Under the pieces are notes generated by a model that did not search any database, was not told the origin of the DNA, and saw only the letters and a program-made list of their open reading frames with translations. 43,356 nucleotides of DNA, from positions 1 through 43,356 of the forward strand of contig NZ_VOSW01000079.1 of NCBI RefSeq assembly GCF_009690905.1, written 5' to 3'. The stretch's first letter is position 1, and the number at the start of each line of letters is the position of its first letter. Positions 7,827 to 16,870 of this stretch are shown in pieces. Both the position numbers and the translations under genes were made by a program. This DNA comes from Paraburkholderia madseniana. Lineage in GTDB: Bacteria; Pseudomonadota; Gammaproteobacteria; Burkholderiales; Burkholderiaceae.

Positions 7827-8725
7827 GCGGCCATCATGTTGCGCTCGATCCAGTCGATCACCGAGGTGCGTTCAGGCTGCCAGCCGAGCAGTTTGCGTGC
7901 GCGCTCACCGCGCACGCGGCTGTTCGAACCGAGCCCGTACGAAGCCATTTCGTAACCCCACTCCTTCTGCGCTTCTGCGAGCGGCCAGTCTTGCGGCTCG
8001 CCCAGTTTCATCACGCGGGCGATTGCGGCGCTCATGTCACGAAACGACGCCTCGCCGCTTTCGACGAAGTAGAAGGTGCCCGCCGGCGTCTTCTCCAACG
8101 CAAGGCGATAGAGTTCGGCGACGTCGTCGATATGCACGTTCGACCAGATGTTGCCGCCGCTGCCCACATGCCGCACCACGCCGCTCTTTTGCGCCTGACG
8201 CACAAGCCGTGGCAACTGCACGCTTGCGCTGCCCGGCACCGCGCCGTGGCCATAGATCAGCGTGTTGCACAACACCGCCGAGCGGATGTTCTGCTGCGCC
8301 GCATCGAGTACGAGCTGATCGATGGCGACGCGTGCCGCTTTGTCCGCGGTCGGCTCGGGCAGGGCGTCTTCGTGATAGATGCGTGCTTCGCCCGCTTCAC
8401 CTCCCGAGGCATCGCCGACGATGCTCGAGCCGCTCGTATGCAGAAACGGCTTGCCGGAGCCGGCGAGGCCGTCGATCAACGCTTTCACTGCGCCTTCATG
8501 GTCGCTGCTCGCGGCGTTGATGACCGCGTCGGCGGCTTTGGCTTCGGCGATCAGCAGTTCACGGTCGTCGAGCGTGCCGATGGCGGGTTCGATACCGAGG
8601 CGTTGCAACTCGGCGCTGTGTTCGGGCTTGCGAATCAAACCGCGTACATGGTGGCCGGCGCGCACGAGGTGCGCCGCAATCGAACCGCCGATAAAGCCGC
8701 TTGCGCCAGTAATGAAAATCTTCAA
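7820..8725 (-). CDS. NAD(P)-dependent SDR / epimerase-family protein
   Basis: This 301-residue Rossmann-fold protein begins ITGASGFIGG, the dinucleotide-binding glycine motif, at residues 4-13. It belongs to the extended/atypical short-chain dehydrogenase group (NmrA/epimerase-like); later blocks include VINAASSDH, GSGGNIWSNVHIDDVAELY and the C-terminal LGWQPERTSVIDWIE. A classical YxxxK pair is not clearly visible, so the catalytic type is uncertain. Short-chain proteins of this kind are often controlled by a divergent LysR regulator, and here only a 42-codon remnant of such a regulator remains upstream. Confidence 0.8.
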   Translation of the reverse strand: MKIFITGASGFIGGSIAAHLVRAGHHVRGLIRKPEHSAELQRLGIEPAIGTLDDRELLIAEAKAADAVINAASSDHEGAVKALIDGLAGSGKPFLHTSGSSIVGDASGGEAGEARIYHEDALPEPTADKAARVAIDQLVLDAAQQNIRSAVLCNTLIYGHGAVPGSASVQLPRLVRQAQKSGVVRHVGSGGNIWSNVHIDDVAELYRLALEKTPAGTFYFVESGEASFRDMSAAIARVMKLGEPQDWPLAEAQKEWGYEMASYGLGSNSRVRGERARKLLGWQPERTSVIDWIERNMMAAK

Positions 8726-8814
8726 GACGTTCTCCTAAGGTGGAAACACCGGAAATACGATGACATGGACGCAGTATCCGCCGTCTTGATTCTCGCAAAA
8801 AGCGTGTTAGTCTC

Positions 8815-8838
8815 AAATCAATCTTGATTTTAAATCAA
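8815..8838. promoter_or_regulatory. Alternating AAATCAA/TTGATTT operator-like repeats
   Basis: AAATCAA (8815-8821), TTGATTT (8824-8830) and AAATCAA (8832-8838) form two overlapping perfect inverted repeats between the SDR gene and the LysR remnant. This is the position expected for a LysR operator and the SDR promoter. Confidence 0.5.
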
Positions 8839-8840
8839 CA

Positions 8841-8969
8841 ATGAAGACGTTCGCCGGCGAATTACTGGTGTTCGCGACGGTGATCGACTGCGGTTCGATC
8901 ACCGCGGCGGCAGAGAAATTGCAGCAGACCGTCTCCGGCGTGAGCCGTGCCCTCACGCGGTACGTCTAA
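8841..8969 (+). pseudogene. LysR-family regulator remnant (N-terminal 42 codons)
   Basis: The frame from ATG 8841 encodes a recognisable LysR N-terminus: LLVFATVIDCGSITAAAEKL, then QQTVSGVSRALTRYV, covering most of the helix-turn-helix. A TAA follows at 8967-8969, where intact members run on for about 250 residues. The rest of the gene is absent downstream, and a strong terminator begins at the stop codon itself. The likely history is deletion of the wing and effector domain. It is divergent from the SDR gene it may once have controlled. A functional short DNA-binding peptide cannot be excluded. Confidence 0.75.
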
Positions 8970-9004
8970 AAAAGCCCGCGGCTCCTATGAGTGCGGGCTT
9001 TTTT
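8968..9004 (+). terminator. Strong intrinsic terminator
   Basis: AAAAAAGCCCGC (8968-8979) pairs perfectly with GCGGGCTTTTTT (8993-9004), a 12-bp stem ending in a T run. The stem overlaps the TAA of the LysR remnant. The A/T symmetry makes it potentially bidirectional. Confidence 0.9.
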
Positions 9005-9165
9005 GCGTCTTCGGTGCGCTCTCCTATAACTCTGGAAGACGCGCATCGAGGCCGAGGGGCAACGACGCAGAGCGGAATCGGTGGATTGGCCGTTCCGACT
9101 GACCCGGCCGCGCCAGCCCGGCGTCATGAGTTTTTTTGTCCGCTTGCCGCCCTGTATTTTGAACG

Positions 9166-9175
9166 TGTATATACA
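9166..9175. promoter_or_regulatory. Distal HutC-type operator
   Basis: TGTATATACA is a perfect 10-bp palindrome followed by AG. It shares its core with the promoter-proximal sites but is centred 143 bp upstream of the middle one. It may serve DNA looping or a second promoter. Confidence 0.6.
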
Positions 9176-9307
9176 AGTTGGTTGTCGCGACGAACAAATG
9201 CGATGCGGCGCGCGCCGACACCCGAAACCCCCGGCTCAAGCGATATGCATACCACGTAAGCTTCCATCTCTAATGGAAACCCCCAGGCCCGAAGCTGCAA
9301 AAACAAG

Positions 9308-9319
9308 TTGTATATACAA
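9308..9319. promoter_or_regulatory. HutC-type operator over hut promoter
   Basis: TTGTATATACAA is a perfect 12-bp palindrome. GntR/HutC regulators in proteobacteria bind CTTGTATxTACAAG-like sites, which this matches. It overlaps the proposed -35 element. Confidence 0.75.
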
Positions 9320-9346
9320 GCCGACGTCGCTAGACTTCCTCTTGAA

Positions 9347-9358
9347 TTGTATAGACAA
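9347..9358. promoter_or_regulatory. Proximal HutC-type operator
   Basis: TTGTATAGACAA differs from the perfect site at 9308 by one base and is centred 39 bp downstream of it, just before the hutH ribosome site. It is consistent with cooperative repression. Confidence 0.65.
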
Positions 9359-9374
9359 GACAGGACACAACACC

Positions 9375-10898
9375 ATGATGATTCTGAAGCCCGGCTACCT
9401 GACCCTCCCGCAACTGCGCCAGATCGCCCGCGAGCACGTCGCGCTGCAGCTCGATCCCGCCAGTCACGCCGCCATCGACGCCTGCGCCAAAGCCGTCGCC
9501 GATATCGCCGCAAAGGGCGAGCCGGCGTATGGCATCAACACGGGTTTCGGGCGCCTCGCCAGCACGCACATTCCGCATGACCAGCTCGAGCTGCTGCAGC
9601 GTAATCTGGTGCTGTCGCACGCGGTCGGCGTGGGTGAGCCGATGTCGCGTCCGGTGGTGCGCCTGCTGATCGCGCTGAAGCTGTCGAGTCTCGGCCGCGG
9701 CCACTCGGGCATTCGCCGCGAGGTGATGGAAGCGCTGATCACGCTGTACAACGCCGACGTGCTGCCGGTGATTCCGGTCAAGGGTTCGGTCGGCGCATCG
9801 GGCGACCTCGCGCCGCTCGCGCATATGTCGGCGACCTTGATTGGCGTCGGCGAAGTGTTCGCCAAGGGCGAGCGCATGCCGGCTACCGAAGGCCTCGCGC
9901 TGGCGGGCCTGAAGCCGCTCACGCTGCAAGCGAAGGAAGGTCTGGCGCTGCTGAACGGCACGCAAGCCTCGACCGCGCTCGCGCTCTACAACATGTTCGC
10001 CATCGAAGACCTGTTCCGCACCGCACTGGTGGCGGGCGCGTTGTCGGTGGATGCAGCAGCAGGTTCGGTCAAGCCGTTCGACGCGCGCATTCACGAACTG
10101 CGTGGTCATCAAGGCCAGACGGACGCGGCAACGGCTTACCGTTCGCTGTTGGAAGGCTCGGGCATTAATGTCTCGCACGCCGATTGCGACAAGGTTCAGG
10201 ACCCGTACAGCCTGCGCTGCCAGCCGCAAGTGATGGGCGCGTGTCTGGACCAGATGCGTCATTCGGCCGACGTGCTGCTGATCGAAGCGAACGCCGTCTC
10301 CGACAATCCGCTGATTTTCCCGGACACGGGCGAAGTGCTGTCGGGCGGCAACTTCCACGCCGAGCCGGTCGCATTTGCCGCTGACAACCTCGCGCTCGCC
10401 GTCGCGGAAATCGGCGCGTTGGCCGAACGCCGCATCGCGCTGCTGATCGACGCGACGCTGTCGGGTCTGCCGCCGTTCCTCGTGCGCGACGGTGGGGTGA
10501 ACTCGGGCTTCATGATCGCTCACGTGACGGCTGCGGCACTCGCGTCGGAGAACAAGACGCTTGCGCATCCGGCATCGGTGGATTCGCTGCCGACGTCCGC
10601 GAACCAGGAAGATCACGTTTCGATGGCGACGTTCGCTGCGCGCAAGCTTGGCGACATTGCTGAAAACGTCGCGAACATTCTGTCGATCGAGTTGCTCGCT
10701 GCTGCGCAAGGCGTCGATCTGCGCGCGCCGCACAAGACCAGCCCGAGCCTGCAGAAAGTGATGGACGCAGTGCGCAAGGACGTCGCGCATTACGAACTCG
10801 ACCACTATTTCGCACCGGATATCGCGGCCGTCACGCGTCTCGTGCAGAACGGCACGATCGCGAAGCTGAGCCCGTTCTCGTTCGCGTCCGAGCAGTAA
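9375..10898 (+). CDS. hutH: Histidine ammonia-lyase
   Basis: This enzyme converts histidine to urocanate and ammonia, the first step of histidine breakdown. It has 507 residues, the normal size. The cofactor MIO forms from A141-S142-G143 in GSVGASGDLAPLAH. The N-terminal loop with the catalytic Tyr (AYGINTGFG, Y52) and later blocks (QDPYSLRCQPQVMGA in the form VQDPYSLRCQPQVMGA, SGGNFHAEPVA, TSANQEDHVSM) are all intact. AGGA nine bases upstream selects ATG 9375 over ATG 9378; the long upstream extension of the frame crosses the operators and is not coding. It is the first gene of the hut operon, with hutC following after 37 bp. Confidence 0.97.
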   Translation: MMILKPGYLTLPQLRQIAREHVALQLDPASHAAIDACAKAVADIAAKGEPAYGINTGFGRLASTHIPHDQLELLQRNLVLSHAVGVGEPMSRPVVRLLIALKLSSLGRGHSGIRREVMEALITLYNADVLPVIPVKGSVGASGDLAPLAHMSATLIGVGEVFAKGERMPATEGLALAGLKPLTLQAKEGLALLNGTQASTALALYNMFAIEDLFRTALVAGALSVDAAAGSVKPFDARIHELRGHQGQTDAATAYRSLLEGSGINVSHADCDKVQDPYSLRCQPQVMGACLDQMRHSADVLLIEANAVSDNPLIFPDTGEVLSGGNFHAEPVAFAADNLALAVAEIGALAERRIALLIDATLSGLPPFLVRDGGVNSGFMIAHVTAAALASENKTLAHPASVDSLPTSANQEDHVSMATFAARKLGDIAENVANILSIELLAAAQGVDLRAPHKTSPSLQKVMDAVRKDVAHYELDHYFAPDIAAVTRLVQNGTIAKLSPFSFASEQ

Positions 10899-10935
10899 GC
10901 TCGAACATCACGTTTCAAGCACGCCAATCAAGCCA

Positions 10936-11631
10936 ATGAACGCACCGGCCTATCAGGGCATCAAGGACTTCATCCTCGGCCGCATCCATGCGGGCGAATG
11001 GGCTGAAGGCGACCAGGTGCCCTCCGAAAACGAGCTCGCGCGTGAATTCAACGTGGCGCGCATGACGGTCAACCGCGCGTTGCGCGAGCTGACTTCGGAG
11101 CAGGTGCTGACGCGCGTGCAGGGCTCGGGCACGTTTGTCGCCCGGCCCAAGTACGAATCGACACTGGTGGCGATCCGCAGTATTTCCGACGAAATCGTCG
11201 CGCGCGGTCATCGTCATCAGGCGAACGTGCTGCACATCGGCGCGAGCATCGCCGACGAAGCGCTTGCCGAAGAAATGCAGGTGAGCGCGGGCAGTCCGGT
11301 GTTTCATTCACGCGTGCTGCATTTCGAAAACGACGAGCCGGTGCAACTCGAAGAGCGCTGGGTCAACCCGGCGGTCGCGCCCGAGTACGCATTGCAGGAC
11401 TTCACGAACACCACGCCGAATCAGTATCTGGTGCGGGTGGCGCCGTTGCAGCGTGTCGAGTACCGCATCGAAGCCCTGGCTGCGGATGCGGATACCCGCG
11501 AGCTGCTGACGATGGATGAACTCGAACCGTGCCTCGTGCTGCATCGGCGCACGTGGTCGCAAAGCCAGGTCGCCTCGATCGCCAATCTCTGGCATCCCGG
11601 CAGCCGCTATCGCTTCACCGGACATTTCTGA
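10936..11631 (+). CDS. hutC: Histidine utilisation repressor (GntR family)
   Basis: This is a 231-residue GntR/HutC regulator. The N-terminal winged helix (YQGIKDFILGRIHAGEW, VPSENELAREFNVARMTVNRAL, VQGSGTFVA) is followed by a UTRA effector domain (about residues 85-225) ending in RTWSQSQVASIANLWHPGSRYRFTGHF, a tail characteristic of HutC. In characterised HutC proteins urocanate is the inducer. It is encoded inside the operon it is expected to repress through the three palindromes at 9166-9358, giving autoregulation. The ribosome site is weak. Confidence 0.95.
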   Translation: MNAPAYQGIKDFILGRIHAGEWAEGDQVPSENELAREFNVARMTVNRALRELTSEQVLTRVQGSGTFVARPKYESTLVAIRSISDEIVARGHRHQANVLHIGASIADEALAEEMQVSAGSPVFHSRVLHFENDEPVQLEERWVNPAVAPEYALQDFTNTTPNQYLVRVAPLQRVEYRIEALAADADTRELLTMDELEPCLVLHRRTWSQSQVASIANLWHPGSRYRFTGHF

Positions 11632-11710
11632 TTTCACCGCTTTTAAAGACCGTTTCCGACTCATTTCCCTGAACTTCTCCCGCACATTTTCAAGCATCCC
11701 GAGGGCCACC

Positions 11711-13399
11711 ATGAACAACCCGAAACACATCGACCCGCGTCTGGACCCGACCCGCACGATCCGCGCACCGCGCGGCGCGGAAAAGACCTGCAAGACCTGG
11801 ATCGCGGAAGCCGCGTACCGGATGATCCAGAACAATCTGGACCCGGAAGTCGCTGAGCATCCGCACGCACTGGTCGTGTACGGCGGCATTGGCCGTGCCG
11901 CGCGTAACTGGGATTGCTTCGATCAGATCCTCACGTCGCTGAAAGACCTCGAAGAGAACGAGACGCTGCTGATTCAATCGGGTAAGCCGGTCGGCGTGTT
12001 CAAGACCCATGCGGACGCACCGCGCGTGCTGCTGGCGAATTCGAACCTGGTGCCGCATTGGGCGACGTGGGAACACTTCCACGAACTCGATCGCAAGGGC
12101 CTGATGATGTACGGGCAGATGACCGCGGGCAGCTGGATCTACATCGGCAGCCAAGGCATCGTGCAGGGCACCTATGAGACGTTCTTCTCGGTGGCGAACC
12201 AGCATTTCAACGGCGATCCTTCGGGCCGCTGGATTCTGACGGGTGGTCTCGGCGGCATGGGCGGCGCGCAGCCGCTCGCAGCAACCATGGCCGGCTTCTC
12301 GATGATTGCAGTGGAGTGCGATGAGACACGTATCGACTTCCGTCTGAAGACGCGTTACGTCGACAAGAAAGCGGCGACGCTCGACGAAGCGCTCGCCATG
12401 CTTGAAGAAGCGAAGAAGGCGGGCAAGCCGGTGTCGATCGGCCTGCTCGGCAACGCAGCGGATGTGTTCGCTGAATGCGTGACGCGTGGCATCACGCCGG
12501 ATTGCGTGACCGATCAGACCAGCGCGCACGATCCGATTCACGGCTACCTGCCGCAAGGCTGGAATGTCGAAGACTGGCGCGAGCGTCAGAAGACGGTGCC
12601 GGACAGCATCGTGCTGCCCGCCAAGCAGTCGATGGCCAAGCAGGTTCAGGCGATGCTGACGCTGCAGGAACGTGGCGCCGCTACGCTCGACTACGGCAAC
12701 AACATTCGTCAGATGGCGTTGGAAATGGGCGTTGAAAACGCGTTCGATTTCCCGGGCTTCGTGCCGGCGTATATCCGCCCGCTGTTCTGCGAAGGCAAGG
12801 GCCCGTTCCGCTGGGTCGCGCTGTCGGGTGATCCGGAAGACATCTACAAGACCGATGCGAAGGTCAAGGAACTGATTCCTGACGATCCGCATCTGCACAA
12901 CTGGCTCGACATGGCGCGCGAACGCATTGCGTTCCAGGGTTTGCCCGCGCGGATCTGCTGGGTCGGCGTGAAGGATCGTTATCGTCTGGGCCAGGCGTTC
13001 AATGAAATGGTCCGGAATGGCGAGTTGAAGGCGCCGATCGTGATCGGCCGCGATCACCTCGACACCGGTTCGGTGGCAAGCCCGAATCGCGAAACCGAAT
13101 CGATGAAGGACGGCTCGGACGCGGTCAGCGACTGGCCGCTGCTCAACGCACTGCTGAACACGGCAGGCGGCGCTTCGTGGGTCTCGCTGCATCATGGCGG
13201 CGGCGTTGGCATGGGCTTCAGCCAGCACTCGGGCGTCGTGATCGTCGCTGATGGTACGGACGCTGCGAAGGAGCGCCTCGGCCGCGTGCTGTTCAACGAT
13301 CCGGCGACGGGCGTGATGCGTCACGCGGATGCAGGCTATGAACTCGCGCAGGAAACGGCGCGCGAGGCAGGTCTGAATCTGCCGATGCTGGGCCGTTGA
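11711..13399 (+). CDS. hutU: Urocanate hydratase
   Basis: This NAD-dependent enzyme converts urocanate to imidazolonepropionate, the second step of the pathway. It has 562 residues, which fits the family. Diagnostic blocks are RAARNWDCFDQI, SGKPVGVFKTH, MTAGSWIYIGSQGI, the NAD-site glycines GGLGGMGGAQPLA, and the C-terminal HHGGGVGMGFSQHSG. GAGG lies six bases before ATG 11711; the in-frame extension upstream overlaps hutC and is not used. hutD begins at its stop codon. Confidence 0.97.
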   Translation: MNNPKHIDPRLDPTRTIRAPRGAEKTCKTWIAEAAYRMIQNNLDPEVAEHPHALVVYGGIGRAARNWDCFDQILTSLKDLEENETLLIQSGKPVGVFKTHADAPRVLLANSNLVPHWATWEHFHELDRKGLMMYGQMTAGSWIYIGSQGIVQGTYETFFSVANQHFNGDPSGRWILTGGLGGMGGAQPLAATMAGFSMIAVECDETRIDFRLKTRYVDKKAATLDEALAMLEEAKKAGKPVSIGLLGNAADVFAECVTRGITPDCVTDQTSAHDPIHGYLPQGWNVEDWRERQKTVPDSIVLPAKQSMAKQVQAMLTLQERGAATLDYGNNIRQMALEMGVENAFDFPGFVPAYIRPLFCEGKGPFRWVALSGDPEDIYKTDAKVKELIPDDPHLHNWLDMARERIAFQGLPARICWVGVKDRYRLGQAFNEMVRNGELKAPIVIGRDHLDTGSVASPNRETESMKDGSDAVSDWPLLNALLNTAGGASWVSLHHGGGVGMGFSQHSGVVIVADGTDAAKERLGRVLFNDPATGVMRHADAGYELAQETAREAGLNLPMLGR

Positions 13400-14022
13400 T
13401 CGTGGCGGTTGTCCCTAACGTGGCAACCACGACGCTCATTCGCGGCGCCGACCTCGTGGCGGCGCCGTGGAAGAACGGCGGCGGCGTCACGCGCGAAGTG
13501 GGGGCGTTTCCCGCAGGCGCAGGGCTCGATGCATTCACGTGGCGCGTAAGCATCGCCGACGTGGCGCAAGCAGGGCCGTTCTCGCGTTTCGCGGGTATCG
13601 ACCGCACGTTGGTGTTGTTGTCGGGCGCGGGCATGTTGCTCGACGAAACAGACGACACCGGTGCTCACGCCGTGAAGACACACACGTTGACTCAACCACT
13701 CGATATCGCGCGGTTTGCGGGCGAAGCGCGAATCGATGCACGCCTCGTCAACGGCGCCACGCGCGACTTCAACCTGATGGTCCGCCGTGGTACGGCGGTA
13801 GGCGAAACTGAGGTATGGCGCGGCGCTACGCAACGCACTTTGTCCGCCGACGTTGTGTTGTTGTTTTGCGCCAGCGGTTCGGTTTCGGTCACGCTAGGTG
13901 TCGAAGCCCAACCGCAAGTGCTTGAAGCCGACGACACATTGCGCATCGACACGCCGAGTGCGCTGTCATGCGTGGTCGAGGGCGCGGGCGCATTGCTCGC
14001 GATCAGCATCCGCTACACGTGA
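13396..14022 (+). CDS. hutD: HutD family protein
   Basis: This cupin-like protein of about 208 residues is found in hut operons. The opening (LIRGADLVAAPWKNGGGVTREVGAFP, then FTWRVSIADVAQAGPFSRFAGIDRTL) is diagnostic. In Pseudomonas, HutD has been proposed to limit hut expression, perhaps by binding a pathway intermediate. The start is uncertain: TTG 13396 overlaps the hutU stop (TTGA), while GTG 13402 would follow it directly. Either implies translational coupling to hutU. Confidence 0.9.
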   Translation: MIVAVVPNVATTTLIRGADLVAAPWKNGGGVTREVGAFPAGAGLDAFTWRVSIADVAQAGPFSRFAGIDRTLVLLSGAGMLLDETDDTGAHAVKTHTLTQPLDIARFAGEARIDARLVNGATRDFNLMVRRGTAVGETEVWRGATQRTLSADVVLLFCASGSVSVTLGVEAQPQVLEADDTLRIDTPSALSCVVEGAGALLAISIRYT

Positions 14023-14142
14023 TCACCGCAACTATGACGACGATTCGCGTGCGCGCTTGAATCCTGGCAAACGCCTGGCAAAAGCCCGGCAAAGCGCGCC
14101 GCGAACCACCACAGACACGCAACGAGCTGCAACGAGCACGCG

Positions 14143-15366
14143 ATGAAGCAAACCGTCTGGCATCACCTGAAACTCTGCCCTGAGGGCGATCCCCAACACA
14201 CGCTGCCCGATGCCGCGATTGCCGTTGAAAACGGCAAGATCGCATGGCTCGGCGCGGCTTCTGATTTACCCGCCCACTACGCCGCATGGCCGCGCGAAGA
14301 TCTGCACGGCGCGTGGGTGACGCCAGGCCTCGTCGATTGCCATACCCACCTGGTGTACGGCGGCCAGCGCGCGGATGAATTCGCGCAGCGTCTCGCGGGC
14401 GTCAGTTATGAAGAAATTGCGCGGCAGGGCGGGGGCATCGTCTCGACGGTGCGCGCCACGCGTGCCGCTGACGAAGACTCGCTGTTCCGCCAATCGGCCG
14501 TGCGCCTCGAACCGCTGCTCGCCGAAGGCGTGACCGCCGTCGAAATCAAATCCGGCTACGGCCTCGATCTCGCCAGCGAACGCAAGATGCTGCGCGTCGC
14601 GCGCCGGTTGGGCGAGCGCTATCCGGTGACGGTCTATACGACGTTTCTCGGGGCGCACGCCTTGCCGCCTGAATTCGCGGGAAGAGCCGACGCGTATATC
14701 GACGAAGTCTGCAACACGATGCTGCCCGTGCTCGCCGACGAAGGACTGGTCGACGCCGTCGACGTGTTCTGCGAGCGCATCGGGTTTTCTCTGGAACAAA
14801 GCGAGCGCGTGTTCCAGGCCGCCGAGCGCCATAAATTGCCGGTGAAAATGCACGCCGAGCAGTTATCGAACGGCGGCGGCACGGCGTTGGCTGCGCGTCA
14901 CCATGCGCTGTCCGCGGATCACCTTGAATTCCTCGATGAAGCGGGCGTCGCCGCGATGAAAGCGTCCGGCACCGTTGCCGTGCTGCTGCCTGGCGCGTAC
15001 TACTTCATCCGCGAGACGCAATTGCCGCCTTTGGATTTGCTGCGGCGCTACCAGGTGCCGATCGCGATTTCCACCGACAGCAATCCCGGCACGTCGCCCA
15101 CCACCTCGCTGTTGTTGATGATGAACATGGCGACCACGTTGTTCCGCATGACGGTGCCCGAAGTGCTGCAAGGCGTGACCACGCATGCGGCGCGTGCACT
15201 CGGCAAGGCGGACCAGCATGGCTCGCTGCAAGCCGGGCGTGCGGCGGACTTCGCGGTGTGGTCGGTGGAAACGCTTGCCGAGCTGGCTTACTGGATTGGG
15301 CGTCCGTTGTGCGCGCGAGTCGTGCGCGCAGGCGAGACTGTTTATACACGGCGTGATTTGAGCTAG
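14143..15366 (+). CDS. hutI: Imidazolonepropionase
   Basis: This enzyme hydrolyses imidazolonepropionate to N-formimidoylglutamate, the third step. It is a 407-residue amidohydrolase-fold metalloenzyme with the metal ligands of VDCHTHLVYGG (H67 and H69), then GYGLDLASERKMLRVAR, KMHAEQLSN and STDSNPGTSP. A 120-bp gap with short CTGGCAAA-like repeats separates it from hutD, and the ribosome site is weak. hutF begins 10 bases after its stop. Confidence 0.96.
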   Translation: MKQTVWHHLKLCPEGDPQHTLPDAAIAVENGKIAWLGAASDLPAHYAAWPREDLHGAWVTPGLVDCHTHLVYGGQRADEFAQRLAGVSYEEIARQGGGIVSTVRATRAADEDSLFRQSAVRLEPLLAEGVTAVEIKSGYGLDLASERKMLRVARRLGERYPVTVYTTFLGAHALPPEFAGRADAYIDEVCNTMLPVLADEGLVDAVDVFCERIGFSLEQSERVFQAAERHKLPVKMHAEQLSNGGGTALAARHHALSADHLEFLDEAGVAAMKASGTVAVLLPGAYYFIRETQLPPLDLLRRYQVPIAISTDSNPGTSPTTSLLLMMNMATTLFRMTVPEVLQGVTTHAARALGKADQHGSLQAGRAADFAVWSVETLAELAYWIGRPLCARVVRAGETVYTRRDLS

Positions 15367-15376
15367 GGCCTGAGAG

Positions 15377-16762
15377 ATGATGCAATCAAAACGATCACTA
15401 TTTGCCGACCACGCCTATCTACCCGACGGCTGGCGCCGCAATGTGCTGCTGGAATGGGACGCTAACGGCACGCTGACATCCGTGACGCCGGATACGGCGG
15501 CGGTTCCTGACGGTGTGCAAAAAACCGCGGGCCCCGTGTTGCCTGGCATGCCGAATCTTCACTCGCATGCGTTTCAACGCGCGATGGCCGGTCTGACCGA
15601 GTATCGTGCGAACGCCACGGACAACTTCTGGAGCTGGCGCGATCTGATGTACCGCTTCGCCGCACGGATCACGCCGGAAGGGCTCGCTGCCGTCGCGCAG
15701 TGGCTGTACATCGAGATGTTGAAGGCGGGCTACACGTCGGTCTGCGAATTCCATTACGTGCACCACACGCCGGATGGCAGCCGCTATTCGAATCAGGCGG
15801 AACTGGCGCAGCGTGTGGTGGATGCCGCGTCGGCGAGCGGCATCGGTATGACGATGCTGCCCGTGCTGTATCAGTACAGCGGCTTCGGCTCGCGCGCCCC
15901 GCGCGAAGATCAGCAACGCTTCATCAACACGCCGGAGAGTCTGCTCGATCTGCTCGGCACGGTGCGCGCGGCGCGTCCCGAGAGCGCGGCGTTACGTTAT
16001 GGTGTCGCGCCGCATTCGTTGCGTGCGGTATCGGCTGATTCGTTGCATGCATTGCTGAATGGTATCGATCGAAGCGCGCCGGTTCACATCCATATCGCCG
16101 AGCAAACCGCCGAAGTCGACGCCTGCCTCGAAACCGAAGGTGCGCGGCCGGTGCAGTGGCTGCTCGATCGCTTCGACGTCGACAGCCGCTGGTGCCTCGT
16201 GCACGCCACGCATGTCGATGCCAACGAAACCCTGGCGCTCGCGAAAAGCGGTGCGGTCGCGGGTTTGTGTCTGACGACCGAAGCGAATCTCGGCGACGGC
16301 ATTTTTCCGGCGCAAGAGTATCTCGACGCGCAAGGGCGCATCGGGGTCGGATCGGATAGCCATATCGGCGTCGACTGGCGGGCGGAATTGCGTTTGCTCG
16401 AATACGGCCAGCGTCTGACTCGCCGTCAGCGCAATGTGCTGGCATCGGCGCAGGCCACGCACGTGGCCGATCGTCTGTTCGACGCGGCGCTCGAAGGCGG
16501 CGCGCATGCCACCGGTCGTGCAGTGGGTGCATTGCAGGCCGGCCACCGCGCCGACTGGCTGGTGCTCGACCCGGATCATTCGAGCATCGCCGAGCACGCG
16601 CCGAACGCGTGGCTCTCGGGCGTTGTATTCTGCGAACATGGCGAGACACCGATTCGCGACGTCTATGCGGGCGGCGACAAGGTTGTCGACAACCGCCGCC
16701 ATCGCGATGAAGAGGGTGCGTACGCGCGTTATCGCGGGGCGCTCGCCGATTTGCTCAAGTAA
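15377..16762 (+). CDS. hutF: Formimidoylglutamate deiminase
   Basis: This enzyme converts N-formimidoylglutamate to N-formylglutamate plus ammonia, the five-step branch of the pathway. It is a 461-residue amidohydrolase-superfamily protein with LHSHAFQRAMAGLTE (metal ligands H62 and H64), HIHIAEQTAEVDACL and IGVGSDSHIGVDWRAELR. Its presence shows that histidine is degraded through formylglutamate rather than directly to formamide. GAGAG precedes the ATG, and the gene is tightly spaced after hutI. Confidence 0.95.
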   Translation: MMQSKRSLFADHAYLPDGWRRNVLLEWDANGTLTSVTPDTAAVPDGVQKTAGPVLPGMPNLHSHAFQRAMAGLTEYRANATDNFWSWRDLMYRFAARITPEGLAAVAQWLYIEMLKAGYTSVCEFHYVHHTPDGSRYSNQAELAQRVVDAASASGIGMTMLPVLYQYSGFGSRAPREDQQRFINTPESLLDLLGTVRAARPESAALRYGVAPHSLRAVSADSLHALLNGIDRSAPVHIHIAEQTAEVDACLETEGARPVQWLLDRFDVDSRWCLVHATHVDANETLALAKSGAVAGLCLTTEANLGDGIFPAQEYLDAQGRIGVGSDSHIGVDWRAELRLLEYGQRLTRRQRNVLASAQATHVADRLFDAALEGGAHATGRAVGALQAGHRADWLVLDPDHSSIAEHAPNAWLSGVVFCEHGETPIRDVYAGGDKVVDNRRHRDEEGAYARYRGALADLLK

Positions 16763-16870
16763 ACTGCTGACGCCGCTGGCTGAAACCACTTGCTGAAGCG
16801 AAATGCTCGCATGAATGGCTGAACACGCTGAGCCTTCGATTTTTATCGATCCCATCGATTCCGGACTGAC

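Larger units (their letters stand above)
9005..9374. promoter_or_regulatory. hut operon promoter region
   Basis: This 370-bp gap upstream of hutH has no credible gene. It contains three HutC-type palindromes, listed separately. A plausible promoter is TTGTAT (9308-9313), 17 bases, then TAGACT (9331-9336); the middle operator covers its -35 and the third lies just downstream. Confidence 0.6.

Noticed and set aside
11690..13324. 544-codon minus-strand frame opposite hutU
   Set aside because: Antisense shadow of a clearly identified urocanase gene.
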